A DNA stretch of 64,000 nt. Origin: CAVROP01 sp050008495. Its GTDB lineage: Bacteria; Acidobacteriota; Terriglobia; UBA7540. Each line of letters starts with the position of its first letter. Positions within the stretch are counted from its first letter, which is position 1. The DNA lies in NCBI GenBank assembly GCA_050008495.1, contig JBEKMN010000009.1, positions 1 to 64,000 of the forward strand. Reading direction: 5' to 3'. The notes below the pieces were generated by a model that saw only the letters and a list, made by a program, of their open reading frames with translations, was not told the DNA's origin and made no database searches. Of the stretch, positions 34,718 through 43,188 are shown in pieces. Made by a program: the position numbers and the translations under genes.

Positions 34718-34771
34718 GTAGGGGTAGGGCTTGCCCTACCCTCGGAAGGGGACGGCAAGCCGTCCCCCTAC
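34718..34771. repeat. Paired-hairpin element (GTAGGGG ... CCCCTAC type)
   Basis: GTAGGGGTAGGGCTTGCCCT hairpin followed by GGGGACGGCAAGCCGTCCCC hairpin, ending CCCCCTAC. Sits between ilvB and the small-subunit gene and reaches within 10 bp of the ilvB stop. Confidence 0.8.
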
Positions 34772-34780
34772 ATGGCCTCG

Positions 34781-36523
34781 TCATACCGCCCACAGATCGT
34801 CGAGCGCTTCCTCTTCCACCAACACGCGCGGCGGCTCCACCACCATTTCCGCCAGTGAGGCTCCCGGCGGAACAATGGGATAAACGTTCTCGGCCGGATC
34901 AACCCAGAAGTCGATCAGGCGCGGCTCGCGGTCGCTCAAGAAATCTTGAACCGCGTCCGCGACGTCCGTACGGTGTTCGACCCTCGCCCCACGGATTCCG
35001 TAGGCATCGGCCAACTTCACAAAGTCCGGGGCGAAGTCCAGGTCGATATCGCAATAGCGCTTCTCGAAGAAAATCTCCTGCCACTGGCGGACCATCCCCA
35101 AGGCGCGATTATTAATGATGGCGATCTTGACCGGAACCCGGTACTGCACGACGGTAGCCAGATCGTTCAATGTCATCTGGAACCCGCCGTCGCCCACGAT
35201 GGCAATCACCTGCCGGTTGGGGAATGCCATCTGCGCACCCATGGCCGCCGGGAATCCGTAGCCCATGGAGCCGAGCCCGCTCGAGGAGAGCCAGGTCCGC
35301 GGGCGCGTGAAATTCCAGAACTGCGCCCCCCACATCTGGTGCTGCCCCACGTCGACCGCCACGATGGCATCCTCGCTGGCATATTGCGCGAGGGTCTCGA
35401 TCACGAATTGCGGCTTGACGTTGTTGGCGTACTTGTCGTAGGTCAGCGGGTGCTCAGAACGCCAGGATTCGATGCGTTGCAGCCACTGCTGCCTTTCTAC
35501 CCGGGGCGGGATGTTCCGGCGCCTCAACACAGCGAGAATCGCGCGCAGGCTTTCCTTGGCGTCGCCCACCAACCCTACATCCACGCGCACGTTCTTGTTG
35601 ACCTCGGAGGGGTCCACGTCCAGGTGGATCTTCTTAGCGTTGGGTGCAAAGCCGTTCAAGCGTCCCGTGACGCGGTCATCAAACCGCGCGCCGACCGCGA
35701 TGAGCAAGTCGCACTGGCAGATGGCCGAATTGGTGGCATAGGAGCCATGCATTCCTAACATGCCCAAGGAGAGGGGGTGGCGCGACGGAAAGCAGCCCAG
35801 GCCCATCAGCGTGGTGGTAAGGGGAATGTGAGTTAAGTCGGCAAGCTCGCGCAACTCCTCGGAGGCGTTGGCCGTGATCACGCCCCCGCCCGCATAGAGC
35901 ACGGCCCGTTTGCTCTCCAGGATCATGTCGGCGGCGCGCTCCAGGTCGTCGTCCGTCCACTCGTGTGGGGACTCCGCAGGCACTTGGCCGGCAGCGGGAG
36001 GGAAGTTGGCCTCAGCAGTTTCCATCAGCACGCTCTTGGGAAGGTCTACCAGCACTGGGCCCGGTCGACCCGAAACTGCGGATTTGAAGGCAGCCTGAAT
36101 CACGCCCGGAACCTCGGACGCCGACCGCACCAGGAACGATTGCTTGGTGCTGGGAAGGCTGATGCCGATGGTATCGGCCTCCTGGAAGGCATCCTTGCCG
36201 ATCAGCGCCAGAGGCACCTGGCCGGTCAACGCCACCACCGGGATGGAATCCATCATCGCCGAGGTCAGGCCGGTGATCAAATTTGTCGCTCCAGGCCCCG
36301 AAGTGCCCAGGCAAACCCCGGGCTTGCCGGTGACGCGCGCGTAGCCATCGGCGGCGAAAGCAGCCGCCTGCTCGTGCCTCACCAGGAGGTGGCGAATATT
36401 GGCGCTGTAGAGAGCATCGTAAAGAGGCAACACAGCGCCGCCGGGAAGCCCGAAAAACACTTCCACCTGCTGACGACGAAGGCTTTCCAATAAGAGTTCC
36501 GAACCAGAAAAGAGCTTAGGCAT
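34781..36523 (-). CDS. ilvB: Acetolactate synthase large (catalytic) subunit
   Basis: Thiamine-diphosphate enzyme condensing pyruvate with pyruvate or 2-oxobutyrate; first committed step of branched-chain amino acid synthesis. 580 aa. N-domain: FFGLPGGAVLPLYDAL with the activating Glu in VRHEQAAAFAADGYAR; FAD/central domain 190-340; ThDP motif GDGGFQMTLNDLATVVQ ... NNRALGMVRQWQ. Complete and typical. GGGAGAGAAG precedes ATG 36523. Heads ilvB - ilvM-like - ilvC; the promoter and a palindromic operator are at 36557-36605. Confidence 0.97.
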   Translation of the reverse strand: MPKLFSGSELLLESLRRQQVEVFFGLPGGAVLPLYDALYSANIRHLLVRHEQAAAFAADGYARVTGKPGVCLGTSGPGATNLITGLTSAMMDSIPVVALTGQVPLALIGKDAFQEADTIGISLPSTKQSFLVRSASEVPGVIQAAFKSAVSGRPGPVLVDLPKSVLMETAEANFPPAAGQVPAESPHEWTDDDLERAADMILESKRAVLYAGGGVITANASEELRELADLTHIPLTTTLMGLGCFPSRHPLSLGMLGMHGSYATNSAICQCDLLIAVGARFDDRVTGRLNGFAPNAKKIHLDVDPSEVNKNVRVDVGLVGDAKESLRAILAVLRRRNIPPRVERQQWLQRIESWRSEHPLTYDKYANNVKPQFVIETLAQYASEDAIVAVDVGQHQMWGAQFWNFTRPRTWLSSSGLGSMGYGFPAAMGAQMAFPNRQVIAIVGDGGFQMTLNDLATVVQYRVPVKIAIINNRALGMVRQWQEIFFEKRYCDIDLDFAPDFVKLADAYGIRGARVEHRTDVADAVQDFLSDREPRLIDFWVDPAENVYPIVPPGASLAEMVVEPPRVLVEEEALDDLWAV

Positions 36524-36556
36524 CTTCTCTCCCGCTCCGACGGCGGAGGGTGTGTG

Positions 36557-36574
36557 CTACCGACCAGTCGGTAG
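36557..36574 (-). promoter_or_regulatory. Perfect 18-bp palindrome over the predicted ilvB start site (operator)
   Basis: CTACCGAC-CA-GTCGGTAG, 8-bp arms and 2-bp centre. It begins 2 bp downstream of the predicted -10 box and covers the expected transcription start, the place where a TetR-type or similar dimeric repressor would bind. It could instead be an RNA hairpin at the mRNA 5' end. Confidence 0.6.
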
Positions 36575-36576
36575 GT

Positions 36577-36605
36577 AGAATACCATTCTGCCCTCTCCCC
36601 GTCAA
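36577..36605 (-). promoter_or_regulatory. Sigma-70-type promoter of ilvB
   Basis: On the minus strand TTGACG (36605-36600), 17-bp spacer, TATTCT (36582-36577). Predicted start near 36570, about 47 nt before the ilvB ATG. Confidence 0.65.
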
Positions 36606-37023
36606 TCTTTTATTTCGGCGCTCTCGCCCACCGAGTCGCCGATTGCATTTTCAGGGGTTCGCCGCTCAGCTCTCAGGCTGGCGGCCCCATAATCGCGATG
36701 GATTCTTCTGTGGGTACGCCGCACAGCGCTTTGGCCGGCGGCGCCGTAAGGATGAGACGGATGACGTTCCTGTTGAAGAGCGAGTAATGCATTAGTTTGA
36801 CACCCCCTCCGGGCGACAAGCAACTCTCCCTTGGGGGGTCGGCCTAGAGTAAAACTCCGACTAGCCAACGATAGCCCAGCTAGTTCGTCAAGTACAATTC
36901 AATTTGCTTATCACCGGCATAAAAGTAATCTATCGCACCAGTAGCTCAGGCACTCCAGTCCCTGACGGAAGTCGCAGGCGCCTCGCATCCGGAATAGGTT
37001 AGGAACTCCGGTGCCACTGCTGT
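36606..37023. other. Intergenic region between dapD and ilvB promoter
   Basis: About 420 bp without a supported gene. A 39-codon minus-strand frame at 36674-36792 with a hydrophobic VIRLIL stretch recalls an attenuator leader peptide, but the predicted ilvB promoter lies downstream of it. GC-rich inverted segments near 36810-36845 may be a terminator for dapD-side transcripts. Nothing firm. Confidence 0.35.
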
Positions 37024-37863
37024 TCACCGCAACAGTTCTTCCAACTGCACCGACTCGTCCGTCTTCTCGTCGCGATACTTGATGATCACGGGGGTATAGA
37101 GGGTAAGGCCCAGCTCCTTTCCTCGTCCGGTGGTGATGGCGCGTGAACCGGGGACCACCACCGCCCCCTCGGGAATCATCAACGGCTTCTCACCCTCGCG
37201 CCGGTACACCGCGTCCCGCACCAAATCGTAAACGGGAGTCGAGCCCGTCAGAATAGTTCCCGCGGCCAAAACACTTCCCCTGCCGACCATCGTCCCTTCG
37301 TAGACTCCGCAGTTGCCGCCGACCAGAACCAAGTCTTCCACAATCACGGGCATGGCTCCGACGGGCTCGAGCACGCCGCCGAGTTGTGCCGCGGCGCTCA
37401 GGTGAACGTGCTTCCCCACCTGCGCGCACGAACCCACCAAAGCGTGCGAGTCAATCATCGTGGCGTCGTCCACGTAAGCCCCTACGTTGACATACATCGG
37501 CGGCATGCAGGTCACGTTCTTGCCGATGTAACAGCCGTCCCGAATTGAGGAACCGCCCGGCGGCATGCGCGTGCTCAGGTTCCAGCGAATCTGCTTCAAA
37601 GGGAACGTGTGCTTGTCGCTAAACTGAAAACCCACAGGTCCCATCACGGCAACGCGCCCGATTCTGAAGCCCAGCAGAATCCCCTTCTTTACCCAGGAAT
37701 TCACCTTCCAGCCCGTCGGCGAATTCGCATCAGGCTCCGCAGCGCGAATCCGGCCCTCGTTCAGAGACAGTTTGAATTCATCGAATGCCGTAAAGTATTC
37801 TTCGCCGGATTGGTCGGCCGGCGCGTCGTAGAGTTCCTCAATCGTCGCCTGAAGATTTGCCAT
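37024..37863 (-). CDS. dapD: 2,3,4,5-tetrahydropyridine-2,6-dicarboxylate N-succinyltransferase
   Basis: Lysine and diaminopimelate synthesis, succinylase branch: transfers succinyl from succinyl-CoA to tetrahydrodipicolinate. 279 aa, left-handed beta-helix with hexapeptide repeats visible from about 105 (IRDGCYIGKNVTCMPPMYVN, VGAYVDDATMIDSHALVGSC). N-terminal helical domain and the basic PVGFQFSDKHTFPLKQIRWN block are typical. AAGGAGG sits at proper distance from the ATG. Divergent from lhr. Works with the product of lysC earlier in the window. Confidence 0.96.
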   Translation of the reverse strand: MANLQATIEELYDAPADQSGEEYFTAFDEFKLSLNEGRIRAAEPDANSPTGWKVNSWVKKGILLGFRIGRVAVMGPVGFQFSDKHTFPLKQIRWNLSTRMPPGGSSIRDGCYIGKNVTCMPPMYVNVGAYVDDATMIDSHALVGSCAQVGKHVHLSAAAQLGGVLEPVGAMPVIVEDLVLVGGNCGVYEGTMVGRGSVLAAGTILTGSTPVYDLVRDAVYRREGEKPLMIPEGAVVVPGSRAITTGRGKELGLTLYTPVIIKYRDEKTDESVQLEELLR

Positions 37864-38047
37864 ATTCCGCCTCCTTAACTCGTTGGTGGAACCGCCCGAT
37901 CCGTGCCCCTGCCGCTTCTTGGCAGAGGCATATCCAGGGTTTAACCGGAGTCACATCATACCTCAAGTGGGTAGAGGGTGGGCGGTCGAGTTTGCTTCCA
38001 GATCGACCCGATTGCATTTTCGCCACCTGCGGCTAAACTAGAACAAC

Positions 38048-41000
38048 ATGGTGACTTCGGGCTCCGATACTGCACCGCAAAGCGCCACGGCTTCTTTAGG
38101 CTGGGCGCACCCGCTCGTTCAGGAATGGTTCGCGGCCAGGTTCGGCTCGCCCACGGAACCGCAGGAGCAGGGATGGCCGTCCATACTGGCGGGTAAATCC
38201 ACACTGATCTCGGCGCCCACCGGCTCCGGCAAGACGCTCGCGGCGTTTCTTGCCTGCATCGACCGCCTGATTCGCAAGGCCCTTAGCGGCCGCCTCGAGG
38301 ACCGTACCGAAGTCGTTTATGTTTCGCCGCTCAAGGCTCTGAGCAACGACATTCGCAAGAATCTGGAAGTGCCGCTCGGTGAAATCACCGCGCTGGCCTC
38401 TGCGCGAGGCTTGCCGATGTCGCCCGTCCGCGCGGCCGTGCGCACCGGCGACACGCTGATGCCGGAACGCCGGGCGATGCTTGCGCACCCGCCCCACATC
38501 CTGGTTACCACGCCTGAGTCTCTTTACATTCTGCTGACTGCGGAAAAGAGCCGCGCCCTCCTGGGTGATGTTGAGACCGTGATAGTGGATGAAATCCACG
38601 CCGTGGCGGACGACAAACGCGGCGCGCACCTGGCGCTTTCGCTGGAAAGGCTGGAAGCGCTGGTGGAGCAGCGGCGACCGGGCCGGCCGCCGGTGCGCAT
38701 CGGTCTTTCCGCCACTCAAAAGCCGCTCGAGTTGGTTGCCAGGTTCTTAGCCGGAAGCAGCCGCGCCGAGCCCGTCAGGGTGAACATCGGCCATCGCCGC
38801 GCGCTGGATCTTGCTGTCGAGGTGCCGCGCAGCGAGCTTGGTCCTATCGCCACCAACGATTTGTGGGAAGAGGTTTACGACCGGCTGGCGGAACTGGCGC
38901 GGCAGCACCGCTCGACTCTGGTCTTTGTGAACACGCGGCGGCAGTCTGAGCGGATCGCGCATCACCTCGCCCGGCGCCTGGGCGCGGAGGCCGTCGCGGC
39001 GCATCACGGCAGCCTGGCGCGCAAGGTGCGCCTCGTTGCGGAAAACCGGCTGAAGCTGGGCGAGGTGCGGGTACTGGTGGCCACGGCCTCCCTCGAACTC
39101 GGCATCGACATCGGCACGGTGGACCTGGTCTGCCAGATCAGCTCTCCCCATTCCATCGCGGTCGCTTTGCAGCGGATCGGCCGGGCCGGGCATTGGCGAG
39201 GCGCTGTGCCCAAGGGCCGCCTTTTCGCCATGACTCGCGACGACCTGATCGAATGCGCCGCGCTGGTCCATGCCCTGCGGCTGGGAGAACTCGATCGCCT
39301 CGAGATTCCGCAGGCGCCCTTGGACGTTCTCGCCCAGCAAATCGTGGCGATGTGCGCCTGCGAAGACTGGAACGAGGAAGATCTGTATCAGGTCGTGCGC
39401 CGGGCGTATCCTTACCGGGATTTGGCTCGCCAGGATTTCGACGCGCTGCTCGAAATGCTTTCTGAGGGAATTACCGCGCGCCGCGGCCGCTACGGCGCTT
39501 ATCTGCACCGCGACCGCGTCGGGCATCGCCTGCGCGGACGGCGCGGCAGCCGCCTGATGGCCATCACCAACGGGGGCGCCATCCCGGAGTCTGCGCTCTT
39601 CACCGTCGTCGCACAGCCGGACGGCACGACGGTGGGCACCGTCGCCGAGGACTTTGCGGTGGAGAGCATGGGCGGCGACGTCTTCCTCCTCGGCAATACC
39701 TCCTGGCGCATCTCGAGGGTCGAGGGCAATTCCGGCCGCGTGCTGGTGGAGGATGCGCACGGCGCCGCCCCCAACATCCCCTTCTGGCTGGGCGAGGCGC
39801 CGGCGCGCACCCCCGAACTCTCCGCCCAAGTCTCAGAGATTCGCGAAAAGATTAGTGAGTTCGCCCCGTGGCATGGCCATCCTGGCCATGCGCACGGGCA
39901 GGATGCCCGTGCCACGGCGGGCGAGACGCCCGCGCCACCCTCCGCCGCCATAAACTGGCTGAAAGACCAATGTGGCCTGGACGATTCCGGGGCGGAGCAG
40001 GCGGTCGAATACATCCTGGCAGGCCGCGCCCTGCTGGGCGCGGTTCCAACCCAGCGCACCATCATTGCCGAGCGCTTTTTCGACGAAGGCGGCGGCATGC
40101 AGCTTATCATCCACGCCCCGTTCGGCAGCCGCATCAACAAAGCCTGGGGACTGGCGCTGCGCAAGCGCTTCTGCCGCTCCTTCAATTTTGAATTGCAAGC
40201 CGCCGCCACCGAGGACGGCCTGAACATTTCGCTGGGCGAGCAGCACAGCTTTCCCCTGGCGGATGTCTTCCATTTTCTTTTGCCGCAATCCGCCGCGCCG
40301 GTCCTCGAGCAGGCTGCGCTGGTTTCGCCCATCTTCGCCACGCGCTGGCGTTGGGACTCGACGCGTGCCCTGGCGCTGCCGCGTTTTCGCAACGGCAAGA
40401 AGGTTCCGATTCAGATTCAGCGCATGCGCGCCGACGACCTGCTGGCCGCCGTTTTTCCGGACGCAGCCGCCTGCCAGGACAACATCGAGGGCGACATTCG
40501 CATTCCCGACCATCCCCTGATCCGCGAGGTAATGAAGGACGTGCTGACGGAGGCGTTGGACCTCGAGGGCCTGAAGCGCGTGCTGCGCGGCATCGGCGAC
40601 GGCAGCATCCGCTGCCTCGCGGTGGACACGCCCGCGCCTTCCCAATTCTCCCACGAAATCTTGAACGCCAATCCCTACGCCTATCTCGACGATGCACCCA
40701 TCGAGGAGCGCCGCGCCCGCGCCGTTTCGCTGCGCCGGGTGATGCCGGAGACCGTGCTCACCGACATCGGCCGCCTCGATCCCGCCGCCATCGCGCAAGT
40801 GCGCGAAGAAGCCTGGCCGGACGTCCGCGACGCCGACGAGTTGAACGAAGTGCTGCAAGTATTTGTTGCCCTGCCGGAAAACTTTGTTCCGCCTGTAGCA
40901 CAGGCACTCGTGCCTGTGCACGAAGGCCTCTCGGAAGACGCGAACGCACAGGCAAGAGTGCCTGTGCTACTTGTGGCGGCGGCGTGGGGCGAAGTCTTTG

Positions 41001-42583
41001 GCCAACTCGTCGCTAATAAACGCGCCGCTCGCGCCCGGGTGGGCGGCAGCATCCTCTGGGTTGCAGCCGAAAAGATCAAGGCCTTCTCGACGCTCTTCCC
41101 CGAGGCGCAGTTCGAGACCTGGTTGACCGAGGTTGATGGGCCTGTTCCTTCGAGAGACGATGCCGTGCTTCAACTGGTGCGAGGCTGGATGGAGCATTCC
41201 GGGCCCGTCGAGGTCGCGTGCCTCGCGCAAACCGTCGGTTTGCCGGCTGCGGATATCGAGGCTGCAATGCTGCGCCTCGAAGCCGAAGGCCGTGTGCTGC
41301 GTGGCCACTTCACTGCGGCAGCCACCGCCGCGGAATGGTGCGACCGCAGGCTCTTGGCGCGCATTCATCGGCTCACACTCGGCGCTTTGCGCAGGGAGAT
41401 CCAGCCTGTTACGCGAGCTCAATTCATGCGCTGGCTGCTCCGCTGGCAGCACCTTGCCCCGGGGACGCAGGCGAATGCCGAACGCGGCGTCCTGGAAGTC
41501 ATCCGGCAATTGCAGGGATTCGAGGCGCCAGCCAATGCGTGGGAGTCGCGGATCCTGGCGCGTCGAGTCGCCGACTACGACCCGCTAATCCTCGACCAGC
41601 TTTGCCTGACGGGCGAAGTCGGCTGGGGCCGTTTGTCCCCGCATCCGGCCACGCTGGCTGTGGGACAGGCACTCCTGCCTGTCCATGCGGGTTTCACGAA
41701 GGCAGCGGCACAGGCAAGAGTGCCTGTGCCACATGGGGACCCTGCCGGCTTGAATACAGCCCGCCGTATCACTCCATCCAGCGTGGCTCCCATTACCTTC
41801 TTCGTGCGTGAAGAATCCGATTGGATGATGCCGCGCCACGCCCCACTTGCTGAAATGTCTCGATCCCTAAGCGAAGCCGCGCGCCAGGTGCTCGAATACG
41901 TTCGTCAGCGCGGCGCTTCTTTCTTCGCCGACATCGTGCGCGGAACCGGCCGCCTCAAATCGGAAGTCGAAACGGCGCTCTGGGAACTCGTGGCCGCCGG
42001 ACTCTTCACCGCCGATGGCTTCGACAATCTGCGCGCCCTCATCGACCCCAAGCGGCGGTCGGGACAAGGCCGGGGGCGCACGGCTCGCCCGCGCCACAGC
42101 ACGGGACGATGGTCGCTGCTCTTTTCGGGCGAGGCAACGGACCGCGCCAACGCCCTCGAAGCGGTTTGCCGCGTGCTGCTCGAGCGCTACGGCGTGGTGT
42201 TCCGCGAATTGACCTTGCGGGAGGAGTTCCCGGTCAAGTGGCGGGAGCTGTTGATGACGTTCCGGCGCCTTGAAGATCGTGGAGAGGTGCGCGGCGGCCG
42301 GTTTGTGGACGGCTTCGTGGGCGAACAGTTTGCGCTGCCTTCGGCGCTCGAATCACTGCGTGCCGCGCGCCACGCCGATGCAGCGGTGCAAGGCTATGCA
42401 CCCCTTGAAGCCGAATTCGTCACCCTCTCCGCCGCCGACCCGCTGAACCTGGTGGGAATCATCGTGCCCGGCGAGCGCGTGGCGGCGAATTCCGGCAAGA
42501 CCATCACGCTCCGCGACGGCGCTTTGGAATACAGCCCGTTCATTGACCCGGCTAGCGCAGAGCGAAGCTCTGCGGCCTCCTGA
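38048..42583 (+). CDS. lhr: Lhr-type (large helicase-related) superfamily 2 ATP-dependent helicase
   Basis: 1511-aa DNA/RNA helicase. Motif I APTGSGKT (Lys62), motif II DEIH (near 181), motif III LSATQ, motif IV region TLVFVNTRRQSERIAHHLA, and V-VI ASLELGIDIGTVDLVCQ and LQRIGRAGH. After the helicase core come the winged-helix and Lhr-core domains (to about 850), then the large C-terminal Lhr region with winged-helix units, making this the full-length form. It probably unwinds 3'-tailed duplexes in repair. Odd: three translated paired-hairpin insertions (39868-39938, 40895-40970, 41660-41732) and a palindromic 3' end (42557-42573), all keeping the frame open. It stands alone on the plus strand. 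Confidence 0.93.
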   Translation: MVTSGSDTAPQSATASLGWAHPLVQEWFAARFGSPTEPQEQGWPSILAGKSTLISAPTGSGKTLAAFLACIDRLIRKALSGRLEDRTEVVYVSPLKALSNDIRKNLEVPLGEITALASARGLPMSPVRAAVRTGDTLMPERRAMLAHPPHILVTTPESLYILLTAEKSRALLGDVETVIVDEIHAVADDKRGAHLALSLERLEALVEQRRPGRPPVRIGLSATQKPLELVARFLAGSSRAEPVRVNIGHRRALDLAVEVPRSELGPIATNDLWEEVYDRLAELARQHRSTLVFVNTRRQSERIAHHLARRLGAEAVAAHHGSLARKVRLVAENRLKLGEVRVLVATASLELGIDIGTVDLVCQISSPHSIAVALQRIGRAGHWRGAVPKGRLFAMTRDDLIECAALVHALRLGELDRLEIPQAPLDVLAQQIVAMCACEDWNEEDLYQVVRRAYPYRDLARQDFDALLEMLSEGITARRGRYGAYLHRDRVGHRLRGRRGSRLMAITNGGAIPESALFTVVAQPDGTTVGTVAEDFAVESMGGDVFLLGNTSWRISRVEGNSGRVLVEDAHGAAPNIPFWLGEAPARTPELSAQVSEIREKISEFAPWHGHPGHAHGQDARATAGETPAPPSAAINWLKDQCGLDDSGAEQAVEYILAGRALLGAVPTQRTIIAERFFDEGGGMQLIIHAPFGSRINKAWGLALRKRFCRSFNFELQAAATEDGLNISLGEQHSFPLADVFHFLLPQSAAPVLEQAALVSPIFATRWRWDSTRALALPRFRNGKKVPIQIQRMRADDLLAAVFPDAAACQDNIEGDIRIPDHPLIREVMKDVLTEALDLEGLKRVLRGIGDGSIRCLAVDTPAPSQFSHEILNANPYAYLDDAPIEERRARAVSLRRVMPETVLTDIGRLDPAAIAQVREEAWPDVRDADELNEVLQVFVALPENFVPPVAQALVPVHEGLSEDANAQARVPVLLVAAAWGEVFGQLVANKRAARARVGGSILWVAAEKIKAFSTLFPEAQFETWLTEVDGPVPSRDDAVLQLVRGWMEHSGPVEVACLAQTVGLPAADIEAAMLRLEAEGRVLRGHFTAAATAAEWCDRRLLARIHRLTLGALRREIQPVTRAQFMRWLLRWQHLAPGTQANAERGVLEVIRQLQGFEAPANAWESRILARRVADYDPLILDQLCLTGEVGWGRLSPHPATLAVGQALLPVHAGFTKAAAQARVPVPHGDPAGLNTARRITPSSVAPITFFVREESDWMMPRHAPLAEMSRSLSEAARQVLEYVRQRGASFFADIVRGTGRLKSEVETALWELVAAGLFTADGFDNLRALIDPKRRSGQGRGRTARPRHSTGRWSLLFSGEATDRANALEAVCRVLLERYGVVFRELTLREEFPVKWRELLMTFRRLEDRGEVRGGRFVDGFVGEQFALPSALESLRAARHADAAVQGYAPLEAEFVTLSAADPLNLVGIIVPGERVAANSGKTITLRDGALEYSPFIDPASAERSSAAS
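39868..39938 (+). repeat. In-frame paired-hairpin insertion in lhr, copy 1
   Basis: GTGGCATGGCCATCCTGGCC and CACGGGCAGGATGCCCGTG hairpins, then GGCGGGCGAGACGCCCGC; outer ends GTGGCA/TGCCAC-like. Translated as PWHGHPGHAHGQDARATAG, a His/Gly/Ala stretch unlike the rest of the protein. Confidence 0.8.
40895..40970 (+). repeat. In-frame paired-hairpin insertion in lhr, copy 2
   Basis: Outer ends GTAGCACAGG and CCTGTGCTAC are exact inverted repeats; internal hairpin GCACAGGCACTCGTGCCTGT. Translated as VAQALVPVHEGLSEDANAQA and then RVPVL. Confidence 0.85.
41660..41732 (+). repeat. In-frame paired-hairpin insertion in lhr, copy 3
   Basis: Outer ends GTGGGACAGGCA and TGCCTGTGCCAC; internal hairpin GGGACAGGCACTCCTGCCTG. 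Same reading frame as copy 2, giving the similar peptide VGQALLPVHAGFTKAAAQAR then VPVP. Confidence 0.85.
42557..42573 (+). repeat. Palindrome at the very 3' end of lhr
   Basis: GCAGAGC-GAA-GCTCTGC, 7-bp arms, within the last nine codons (AERSSAAS end). Preceded by CTAGC, recalling the GTAGCGCAGAGG ends of the element at 58363-58474. Confidence 0.6.
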
Positions 42584-42877
42584 CATTAGAAACCACCCAA
42601 ATTAAAGGGGTGCCCTCTCCCTTGGGGCATAGGAGCTAGTCTAAGACACAAGAACTACCTTTAAGCCACGGTCGTGGCGCCATCATGTAGCCCACGGCGC
42701 AAACCGTGGGATACGTTGACAGCCAACAGCTTCTCAGCCCCGGCAGGGGCGGCATCGGTGGCGAATGGGTTCGTGTCACGCTTTTCGGCTGATGGATCTC
42801 GCCCCTGACGGGGCTCAGAAACTCACTGGGGCACGCATTTTCCCCACGGCTTGGAAGGTGTGAAAGAATCGAAAAAA

Positions 42878-42973
42878 CTGTCATCCTGAGCGCAGCGAAG
42901 GATCTCCGCAGTTGTTTTTACTTCAACGATTTACAAGCAACTGCAGGGATCCTTCGCTTCGCTCAGGATGACA
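42878..42973. repeat. Long inverted repeat, TGTCATCCTGAGCGCAGCGA family
   Basis: Arms of about 38 bp (CTGTCATCCTGAGCGCAGCG... and ...CGCTTCGCTCAGGATGACAG) around 20 bp. Very close to 17224-17308. Confidence 0.8.
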
Positions 42974-43045
42974 GGTTGCCAATTTTTTCACAGCTGCCCG
43001 CTACGCGGGCTTACAGACGGCCCGGCCCTTATTCTCGCGCCTATG

Positions 43046-43106
43046 CTCCCGTGGGGAGAGGGTCGCGCTGCCGGCGTTTTCACGAGTCGGCTGTGCTCGG
43101 GTGAGA
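43046..43106 (-). repeat. 68-bp repeat family, copy on minus strand
   Basis: Read on the minus strand it ends CACCCG ... GCCGACTCGTGAAAACGCCG ... CGCGACCCTCTCCCCACGGG, matching 53565-53632 and 62657-62724 with some divergence. Confidence 0.6.
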
Positions 43107-43188
43107 AGGGCGGGCGGTGGAAATGTGAGGTTATAGGGGCAACCCTTGCGGTTGCCAACGAGCCGAACAACAGCCATTCCTACACAAT

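Larger units (their letters stand above)
42584..43188. other. Repeat-rich intergenic region (0.6 kb)
   Basis: No gene. Holds several short hairpins (CCCACGGCGCAAACCGTGGG near 42690; CAGCCCCGGCAGGGGC near 42737; CGCCCCTGACGGGGC near 42799), a long inverted repeat at 42878-42973, a minus-oriented copy of the 68-bp repeat at 43046-43106 and a half GTAGGGG element at 43132-43159. It looks like a dumping ground for palindromic elements. Confidence 0.6.

Noticed and set aside
36674..36792. Attenuator leader peptide for ilvB (contains VIRLIL)
   Set aside because: The best promoter lies between this frame and ilvB, only one short run of branched-chain residues is present, and no terminator/antiterminator pair was found.
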